A DNA stretch of 64,000 nt from Luteipulveratus mongoliensis. GTDB lineage: Bacteria; Actinomycetota; Actinomycetes; Actinomycetales; Dermatophilaceae. Both the position numbers and the translations under genes were made by a program. The stretch spans positions 2,790,001 to 2,854,000 of the forward strand of contig NZ_CP011112.1 of NCBI RefSeq assembly GCF_001190945.1. Direction: 5' to 3'. Below the pieces are notes generated by a model. That model worked only from the letters and a program-made list of their open reading frames with translations. It searched no databases and had not been told where the DNA came from. Within the stretch, counting starts at the first letter, position 1, and the number at the start of each line of letters is the position of its first letter. This document shows, piece by piece, positions 55,186 to 64,000 of the stretch.

Positions 55186-56280
55186 ATGTCTGGCCCCAAC
55201 ACGCAGTACGACCCGGTCGAGGTCAGTGCCCTCGACCCTGCCGTCCTTGACCGTGCGGTCGAGGAGGCCCTGAGCGCCATTGCCGCAGCGGGCAGTCTTG
55301 ACGAGCTCAAGACCGTACGCACCGCGCACCAGGGCGAGCGCAGCCCGCTCGCGCTCGCCAACCGTGAGATCGGTGCGCTGCCGCCGACCGCCAAGGCCGA
55401 CGCCGGCAAGCGTGTCGGGCAGGCGCGTGGGCGAGTCGGCGGCGCGCTCAAGCAGCGCCAGGCCGAGCTGGAGATCGAGCGCGACGAGCGCATCCTGGTC
55501 GACGAGGCCGTCGATGTCACGATGCTCCCGGCGCGACGCCCGGTCGGTCGGCGGCATCCCGTCGAGCTGATGGCCGAGAAGATGGCCGACGTCATGGTCG
55601 GCATGGGCTGGGAGATCGCCGAAGGGCCGGAGATCGAGGCCGAGTGGTTCAACTTCGACGCCCTCAACTTCGACGTCGACCACCCCGCGCGGCAGATGCA
55701 GGACACGTTCTACGTCGAGCCGGCGGACGATCGGCTGATCCTGCGTACCCACACGTCACCCGTCCAGGCCCGAGCGCTCCTCGAGCGTGGCGCGCCGCTC
55801 TACGTCGCGGTGCCCGGCAAGGTGTTCCGCACCGACGAGCTGGACGCCACGCACTCGCCGGTCTTCCACCAGATGGAGGGGCTGGCTGTCGACGAGGGTC
55901 TGACGATGGCCCACCTGCAGGGCACGTTGGACCGCCTTGCATCCGAGCTGTTCGGCGAGGGCATCACCACCCGCCTGCGTCCCAACTTCTTCCCGTTCAC
56001 CGAGCCCAGCGCCGAGATGGACCTGCGCTGCTTCGTCTGTCGCGGCGAGGACCCGGACTGTCGCACCTGCGGCGGTACCGGCTGGGTCGAGTGGGGCGGC
56101 TGCGGCATGGTCAACCGCAATGTGCTGCTCGCCTGCGGTGTCGACCCCGACCGATACAGCGGCTTCGCCTTCGGCATGGGAGTGGAGCGAGCACTGATGT
56201 TCCGTTCGGGCGTGGCCGATATGCGCGAGATGTTCGAAGGTGACGTGCGGTTCAACGCACAGTTCGGTCTGGAGGTCTGA
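55186..56280 (+). CDS. pheS: Phenylalanyl-tRNA synthetase alpha subunit
   Basis: A 364-aa catalytic subunit charging tRNA-Phe. N-terminal coiled coil (about 15-105), then class II motifs: motif 2 FRTDELDATHSPVFHQMEG (214-232) and motif 3 GFAFGMGVERALMFR. A small four-cysteine insert, RCFVCRGEDPDCRTCGGTGW (281-300; C282, C285, C292, C295), stands before WVEWGGCGMVN and looks like a zinc knuckle, seen in some actinobacterial PheS. A possible -10 TAGACT lies at 55116-55121. ATG 55186 is chosen; GTG 55177 is in frame. Confidence 0.96.
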   Translation: MSGPNTQYDPVEVSALDPAVLDRAVEEALSAIAAAGSLDELKTVRTAHQGERSPLALANREIGALPPTAKADAGKRVGQARGRVGGALKQRQAELEIERDERILVDEAVDVTMLPARRPVGRRHPVELMAEKMADVMVGMGWEIAEGPEIEAEWFNFDALNFDVDHPARQMQDTFYVEPADDRLILRTHTSPVQARALLERGAPLYVAVPGKVFRTDELDATHSPVFHQMEGLAVDEGLTMAHLQGTLDRLASELFGEGITTRLRPNFFPFTEPSAEMDLRCFVCRGEDPDCRTCGGTGWVEWGGCGMVNRNVLLACGVDPDRYSGFAFGMGVERALMFRSGVADMREMFEGDVRFNAQFGLEV

Positions 56281-58802
56281 TGCTCGTCCCGATCGAGTGG
56301 CTGCGTGACTACGTCGCGGTGCCGGCCGAGGCGACCGGCCTCGAGGTGGCTGCCAGCCTGGTCAAGGTTGGTCTCGAAGAAGAAGGCCTGGTCGGTGGCG
56401 ACATCACCGGACCGCTGGTCGTGGGCCGCGTGCTCACCCAGGAGCCCGAGCCGCAGAAGAACGGCAAGACGATCAACTGGTGCACCGTGGACGTCGGCGA
56501 TGCCAACGGCACCGGCGAGCCGCAGGGCGTCGTCTGTGGGGCACACAACTTCGGCGTCGGCGACCTGGTCGTCACCGTCCTGCCGGGTGCCGTGCTGCCG
56601 GGTGGTTTCGCCATCTCCGCGCGCAAGACCTACGGGCACGTCAGCTCAGGGATGATCTGCGCCGCCGACGAGCTCGGTCTGCCCGACGACGGCTCAGGCG
56701 GCATCATCCGTCTCGCTGAGCGCCTCGGCCGCGACGACCTGACGCCCGGTGAGGACGCCATCCCGTTGCTCGGTCTTGACCGCGAGACCATCGAGGTCAA
56801 CGTCACGCCCGACCGGGGCTACTGCTTCAGCCTGCGTGGGATCGCCCGTGAGTACGGCCATGCGACCGGTGCGTCGTTCACCGACCCCGCCATCGCCTTG
56901 TCGAAGGCGGCGCCGCCGGCCAACGAGCAGGGGCACGCCGTCCGCCTGGCCGACGAGTCGCCGTTGCGTGGCGTGCCCGGCTGCGACCGCTACATCGCCC
57001 GGGTGGTTCGTGGCATCGACCCGCAGGCGCAGACACCGGCATGGCTCGCGACCCGCATCACCGAGGCCGGCATGCGGCCGGTGTCGCTCGCTGTCGACGT
57101 GACCAACTACGTCATGCTCGCGCTCGGCCAACCGCTGCACGCCTTCGACGTGTCGACGCTCGGCGGGCCGATCGTCGTACGCCGGGCGCAGTCGGGGGAG
57201 CAGCTGACCACGCTCGACGGTGTCGAGCGCAAGCTCTATGCCGAGGACCTGTTGATCACCGACTCCGGCGACCAGGTGCTCGGCATCGCGGGAGTGATGG
57301 GCGGCCAGACGTCCGAGGTGTCGGAGTCGACGACAGACGTCCTCATCGAGGCGGCGCACTTCGACCCGATCTCGGTGGCGCGCTCCTCGCGGCGCCATCG
57401 GCTGACGAGCGAGGCTTCCAAGCGTTTCGAGCGTGGCGTCGACCCCGACGTCGCTGCAGCGGCCGCGCAGCTGGCCGTCGACCTTCTGGTGGAGCACGGC
57501 GGCGGCACAGTCGACGAGGGCGTCAGTGACGTTGATGAGCGCGCGGAGCGTCAGAGCCTTCGTATGCCGGTGGAGCTGCCGACCCGACTCGTCGGCGTCG
57601 ACTACTCGTCGGCCGACGTGATCGGCGTCCTCCGTGAGATCGGTTGCGACGTCATCGAGCTCGGCGACGAGCTCCAGGTCACGCCGCCCTCATGGCGGCC
57701 AGACCTGCGCAACGGACCCGACCTCGTCGAGGAGGTCGCCAGACTCAAGGGCTACGACCAGATCCCATCGGTCTTGCCGACACCCCCTGGTGGTCGCGGC
57801 TTGACCCACTCCCAGAAGGTCCGGCGCATTGTCGCGAACGCCCTTGCCGCGCAAGGACTTTCGGAAGTCCTGACCTATCCCTTCGTCAGCGATGCCATCT
57901 TCGACCAGCTCGCCTATCAGCCCGGGGACCCTCGCCGGACCGCCGTACGACTGGTCAACCCGCTCTCCGACGAGCAGCCCCTGATGCGTACCTCGGTCCT
58001 GTCGACTCTGCTGGACACCGTGCGGCGCAACGCGTCCCGCGGCTCCAAGGACCTCGGGCTCTTCGAGCTCGGTCTGGTCGTCGCGGGTGGACAGGGCACC
58101 GCGGAGTCCTATCCCGTGGGCGAGTACCCCGGGCCGGATGCCGTGCAGGCCGTACGCGACGCCGTGCCCGATCAGCCCCGTCACCTCGCGTTCGCGCTGG
58201 CAGGCGAGATCGAGCGCGCCGGCTGGTGGGGAGCAGGGCGCAGTGCCGACTGGTCCGACGCGGTGGCCACGGCCCGCGCTGTGGGCGAGGTGCTGGCGGT
58301 CCCGCTGAGTGTCGAGGCCGGCGACGAGGCGCCCTTCCACCCGGGCCGCTGTGCGCGGTTGTCGCTGGCGGACGGCACGCTCGTCGGTCAGGTCGGCGAG
58401 CTGCATCCCAAGGTCGTCCAGACGCTGGGCCTGCCGGCGCGCACGGTCGCGGGCGAGCTCGACCTCGATGTTCTCGTCCGTGCCAGTGAGCCCCTGGTGC
58501 AGGTGACGCCCCTGGCGACCTACCCGGTGGCCAACAGTGATGTCGCACTGACCTTGGATGCCGGCGTACCCGCGGCCGAGGTCGAGCGTGCCCTGCGCTC
58601 AGGCGCGGGTGAGCTGCTCGATACGGTGACGTTGTTCGACGTCTACTCAGGTGACCAGGTGGGAGAGGGCAAGAAGTCGCTGGCCTACCGCCTCGTCTTC
58701 CGCTCGCCGGAGCGCACGCTGACGACCGAAGAAGTCAACGACCTGCGCGACGCGGCAGTCAGCAGCGCTGCCGGTGCCACAGGGGCCGTACAGCGCATCT
58801 GA
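56280..58802 (+). CDS. pheT: Phenylalanyl-tRNA synthetase beta subunit
   Basis: An 840-aa subunit. The N-terminus MLVPIEWLRDYV is canonical. A tRNA-binding OB domain (about 40-155), B3/B4 editing domain (about 215-400, HAFDVSTLGGPIVVR), B5 and catalytic-like core, and a C-terminal anticodon-binding domain (TPLATYPVANSDVAL to the end) are all present. Its ATG shares an A with the pheS stop, so the two subunits are made together. Confidence 0.97.
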   Translation: MLVPIEWLRDYVAVPAEATGLEVAASLVKVGLEEEGLVGGDITGPLVVGRVLTQEPEPQKNGKTINWCTVDVGDANGTGEPQGVVCGAHNFGVGDLVVTVLPGAVLPGGFAISARKTYGHVSSGMICAADELGLPDDGSGGIIRLAERLGRDDLTPGEDAIPLLGLDRETIEVNVTPDRGYCFSLRGIAREYGHATGASFTDPAIALSKAAPPANEQGHAVRLADESPLRGVPGCDRYIARVVRGIDPQAQTPAWLATRITEAGMRPVSLAVDVTNYVMLALGQPLHAFDVSTLGGPIVVRRAQSGEQLTTLDGVERKLYAEDLLITDSGDQVLGIAGVMGGQTSEVSESTTDVLIEAAHFDPISVARSSRRHRLTSEASKRFERGVDPDVAAAAAQLAVDLLVEHGGGTVDEGVSDVDERAERQSLRMPVELPTRLVGVDYSSADVIGVLREIGCDVIELGDELQVTPPSWRPDLRNGPDLVEEVARLKGYDQIPSVLPTPPGGRGLTHSQKVRRIVANALAAQGLSEVLTYPFVSDAIFDQLAYQPGDPRRTAVRLVNPLSDEQPLMRTSVLSTLLDTVRRNASRGSKDLGLFELGLVVAGGQGTAESYPVGEYPGPDAVQAVRDAVPDQPRHLAFALAGEIERAGWWGAGRSADWSDAVATARAVGEVLAVPLSVEAGDEAPFHPGRCARLSLADGTLVGQVGELHPKVVQTLGLPARTVAGELDLDVLVRASEPLVQVTPLATYPVANSDVALTLDAGVPAAEVERALRSGAGELLDTVTLFDVYSGDQVGEGKKSLAYRLVFRSPERTLTTEEVNDLRDAAVSSAAGATGAVQRI

Positions 58803-58825
58803 CCGCCCCGCATGGTCATGCGGCG

Positions 58826-61031
<2,206 letters not shown>

Positions 61032-61035
<4 letters not shown>

Positions 61036-61943
61036 GCCTGCGCACTCCCGACTCGCTGCTCGCCGCGGCAGACAAGGCAGCCACCCTGGTCGAGGCGCTG
61101 CCCTGGCTCGAGCGGTTCAAGGACGCCCTCGTGGTGGTGAAGTACGGCGGCAACGCGATGACCGACGACACGCTCAAGGCTGCGTTCGCCGCTGATGTGG
61201 CCTTCCTGCGTTACGCCGGGCTGCGCGTCGTGGTGGTCCACGGTGGCGGACCGCAGATCCAGACGATGCTCGACCGCCTCGGCGTCGCGAGCGAGTTCAA
61301 GGGCGGTCTGCGGGTCACGACACCCGAGGCGATGGATGTCGTACGCATGGTGCTCACCGGGCAGGTGTCGCGCGAGCTCGTGGGACTCATCAACCAGCAC
61401 GGCCCGTTGGCAGTCGGACTGTCCGGCGAGGACGGCGCGCTGTTCGGCGCGCGTAGGCGTCCCGGGACTGTGGATGGCGTCGAGGTGGATCTCGGCCTCG
61501 TCGGCGACGTCGTCACCGTCAACCCATCAGCCGTCCGCGATCTGCTGGACGCCGGTCGCATCCCGGTCGTCTCGTCGGTCGCGCCCGACCTCGACCAGGA
61601 CGGTCAGGTCCTCAACGTCAACGCCGACACGGCCGCCGCTGCTCTGGCCGTCGCCCTCGGTGCGCACAAGCTCGTCGTCCTCACGGACGTCGAAGGCATC
61701 TACGAGCGCTGGCCCGACCGAGACAGCCTGCTGTCCAGCCTCAGCGTCGAGCGCGCGGAGGTCCTGCTGGAGACCGTGGCATCAGGCATGGTCCCCAAGC
61801 TCGAGGCCTGCATCCGCGCGGTGCGTGGCGGCGTACCCCAGGCACACGTGATTGATGGGCGCGCCTCCCACTCGCTGCTGCTCGAGATCTTCACCGACGA
61901 GGGAATCGGCACCATGGTGCTGCCACAGGAGGCGACCGCATGA
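61032..61943 (+). CDS. argB: Acetylglutamate kinase
   Basis: A 303-aa amino acid kinase phosphorylating N-acetylglutamate. Motifs: [32 protein letters not shown] and LTDVEGIY. An N-terminal helix (about 1-25, [21 protein letters not shown]) is of the kind present in arginine-sensitive hexameric forms, suggesting feedback inhibition. ATGA overlaps on both sides. Confidence 0.96.
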
Positions 61944-63145
61944 CGACCACTGACAGCCACCAGGCCGGCCTCCTCGAGCGCTATCGCCGCAGCCTGCTCG
62001 GTGTCTTCGGCACGCCACCACTCGTGCTCTCCCACGGTGAGGGCTGCTACGTCTGGGACGCCGACGGTCACCGCTACCTCGACTTGGTCGGTGGCATCGC
62101 CGTCAATGCGCTCGGACACGGCCACCCGGCCCTCGTCTCAGCGCTGTCCAAGCAGGCCGCTGAGGCGATCCACATCTCCAACCTGTTCACCTCGGTCCCG
62201 CAGATCGAGCTCGCGGAGCGGCTCCTGCAGATTGCTGGCGCCCCGGAGGGTTCGGGCGTCTTCCTCGCCAACTCCGGCGCCGAGGCCATCGAGGCCGCGA
62301 TCAAGCTCAGCCGTCGCACGGGTCGTCAGCAGATCATCGCCGCCGAAGGCGCCTTCCACGGTCGTACGACAGGGGCGCTCGCGCTCACCTCGAAGGCTGC
62401 CTACCGCGAGCCGTTCGAGCCGCTGCTGCCGGGCGTCAGCCACATCCCATACGGCGACGTCGACGCTCTCCGGGCCGCGGTCACCGAGGCGACCGCGGCC
62501 GTCGTACTCGAGCCCCTCCAGGGTGAGGCCGGCGTGATCGACCCCGGGCCCGACTACCTGGTCGCCGCGCGCGAGATCACCCAGGCAGCGGGTGCACTGC
62601 TGATCATCGACGAGATCCAGACCGGTGTCGGCCGTACGGGGGAGTGGTTCGCGTTCCAGGCGAGCGGCATCCAGCCCGACGCGATCACCGTCGCCAAAGG
62701 GCTGGGCGGCGGCGTACCCATCGGCGCGCTGATCACGTTCGGGGAGCGCAGCTCTGCTCTGCTCACGGCCGGCCAGCACGGCACGACGTTCGGCGGCAAC
62801 CCGCTCGCGACCGCCGGAGCGCTGGCGGTGCTCGACACGATCGAGCAGTCGGACTTGCTACGACATGTCACACGGGCCGGGCAGCACCTGGTCGACCAGG
62901 TCGCCGCGCTCGATCACCCACTCATCGTACCGGTCCGCGGCCGTGGTCTGCTCCGAGCGATTCCGCTGCGGGAGCCCGTTGCGCCAGCGCTGGCCGCAGC
63001 TGCTCGAGAAGCGGGCTTCATCGTCAATCCCGTTTCGCCGCAAGCGATTCGGCTTGCACCACCGCTCATCATCACGCCCGAGCAGCTCGACACGTTCGTC
63101 GCAGCGCTGCCCGGCCTGCTCGACTCCTTGGAGGGCCAGTCATGA
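61940..63145 (+). CDS. argD: Acetylornithine aminotransferase
   Basis: A 401-aa class III PLP aminotransferase. PLP contacts: [47 protein letters not shown] (aspartate) and the Schiff-base lysine in [30 protein letters not shown] closes the site. ATGA overlaps with argB and argF. Confidence 0.96.
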   Translation: MTTTDSHQAGLLERYRRSLLGVFGTPPLVLSHGEGCYVWDADGHRYLDLVGGIAVNALGHGHPALVSALSKQAAEAIHISNLFTSVPQIELAERLLQIAGAPEGSGVFLANSGAEAIEAAIKLSRRTGRQQIIAAEGAFHGRTTGALALTSKAAYREPFEPLLPGVSHIPYGDVDALRAAVTEATAAVVLEPLQGEAGVIDPGPDYLVAAREITQAAGALLIIDEIQTGVGRTGEWFAFQASGIQPDAITVAKGLGGGVPIGALITFGERSSALLTAGQHGTTFGGNPLATAGALAVLDTIEQSDLLRHVTRAGQHLVDQVAALDHPLIVPVRGRGLLRAIPLREPVAPALAAAAREAGFIVNPVSPQAIRLAPPLIITPEQLDTFVAALPGLLDSLEGQS

Positions 63146-64000
63146 CCCGTCACTTCCTGCGCGACGACGATCTCAGCCCGGCCGAGCAGGCAGCCGTGCT
63201 CCAACGCGCGGCCCGCCTCAAGGCAGATCGCCACGCTGAGCAGCCGCTCGCGGGTCCTCAAGGCGTGGCGATCGTCTTCGACAAGCCGACGTTGCGCACC
63301 CAGCTTTCCTTCTCGGTGGGCGTTGCCGAGCTCGGCGGGTTCCCGATGGTGGTCGACGGCAGGCTGGCCCAGATCGGCACCCGCGAGTCCATCCCCGACA
63401 CGGCACGGGTCCTCGGCCGCCAGGTGAGCGCGATCGTCTGGCGGACCTACGAGCAGGCCCGTCTTGAGGAGATGGCCGCCCACGCCGGCGTACCCGTGGT
63501 CAACGCACTCACCGATGACTTCCACCCCTGCCAGATCCTCGCGGACCTGCTCACCGTGATCGAGCACAAGGGCGCGCTCGCGGGCCTGACGATGACCTAC
63601 GTCGGGGATGCGGCCAACAACATGGCGCACTCCTACCTCCTCGGTGGCGCCCTCGCCGGTATGCACGTCCGCGTCGCCGGGCCCGCCACGCACCACCCGC
63701 AGGCAGAGATCCTCGCCCGCGCCAGCGAGATCGCTTCGGAGACAGGCGGATCCGTCGCCGCGACCGATGATGCTGTCGGGGCCGCCACCGATGCGGACGT
63801 CATGATCACAGACACCTGGGTCTCGATGGGGCAGGAGGCCGAGGCAGGCTCCCGCAAGGGCGAGGAGTCGCCGTTCGCGGCGTACGCCCTCGACAGCGCT
63901 CTTCTCGCCCATGCCAAGTCGGACGCCATCGTGCTGCACTGCCTGCCGGCCTACCGCGGTTTCGAGATCGCGGCCGAGGTGATCGACGGTCCGCAGTCCG
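63142..64000 (+). CDS. argF: Ornithine carbamoyltransferase, 3' end outside the window
   Basis: The 286 codons visible encode most of the enzyme that makes citrulline. DDFHPCQILADLLT, GDAANNMAHSYLLGG, the ornithine loop DTWVSMGQE and HCLPAYRG are as expected for OTC. The carbamoyl-phosphate loop is unusual: FDKPTLRTQLSF where most OTCs have FDKxSTRTRxSF; the first Arg-Thr of the loop remains, the last Arg is Gln. ATGA overlap with argD. The reading frame runs off the window end. Confidence 0.94.
   Translation, partial: MTRHFLRDDDLSPAEQAAVLQRAARLKADRHAEQPLAGPQGVAIVFDKPTLRTQLSFSVGVAELGGFPMVVDGRLAQIGTRESIPDTARVLGRQVSAIVWRTYEQARLEEMAAHAGVPVVNALTDDFHPCQILADLLTVIEHKGALAGLTMTYVGDAANNMAHSYLLGGALAGMHVRVAGPATHHPQAEILARASEIASETGGSVAATDDAVGAATDADVMITDTWVSMGQEAEAGSRKGEESPFAAYALDSALLAHAKSDAIVLHCLPAYRGFEIAAEVIDGPQS

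Overview
The window is a gene-dense, very GC-rich chromosomal segment from an actinobacterium. The evidence is: PriA in place of separate HisA/TrpF, GuaB1, a glnA-glnE pair, polyphosphate glucokinase, a class 1c-like methionine aminopeptidase with a long N-terminal arm, many GTG starts, and GTGA/ATGA stop-start overlaps throughout. The gene set looks like Micrococcales (Dermacoccaceae/Intrasporangiaceae-like), but that placement is an inference. I saw no tRNA, rRNA, insertion sequence, prophage or CRISPR array.

Layout. 1-5.1 kb: 3' end of an RNB ribonuclease, a REP-like inverted repeat, a Cds1-type PLP enzyme, the RNase P RNA gene rnpB, a ClgR-like regulator and two tandem PLC-like phosphodiesterases. 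5.1-14.4 kb: guaB1 divergent from an MBL-fold hydrolase, a 58-aa cysteine-rich protein under an apparent iron box, femX, map-ppgK, a small conserved protein, an MFS transporter and a secreted M6 metalloprotease. 14.5-24.8 kb: glnA-glnE, then a coupled histidine operon hisD-hisC-hisB-(unknown)-hisH-priA-sseB closed by a strong terminator. 24.8-33.4 kb: SHOCT protein, thioredoxin-reductase-like flavoprotein, a Tat-exported molybdenum hydroxylase with 2Fe-2S subunit and XdhC, a secreted GH30 glycosidase and lpd. 33.6-43.9 kb: a protein with two SpoT-like HD domains, then a SorC regulator divergent from a polyol uptake and catabolism operon (ABC transporter, three dehydrogenases, xylulokinase). 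43.9-51.3 kb: small accessory genes, an exopolysaccharide pair (GT2 synthase with a degenerate GGDEF-like domain, plus acyltransferase) and an MFS transporter. 51.3-64 kb: infC-rpmI-rplT, an rRNA methyltransferase, an orphan histidine kinase, pheS-pheT and argC-argJ-argB-argD-argF (argF cut by the window end).

Working together: his and arg genes form tightly overlapping biosynthetic operons. The polyol operon carries its own regulator, importer, oxidation steps and entry into the pentose phosphate pathway via xylulose. A recurring sequence feature is a TANNNT -10 hexamer 6-7 nt before the start codon, seen at more than a dozen genes, which points to widespread leaderless transcription. The items most worth a second look are the iron-box-controlled cysteine-rich microprotein, the tandem HD protein, the GGDEF-like/GT2 fusion, the ATC start and structured leader of infC, and the altered carbamoyl-phosphate loop of ArgF.
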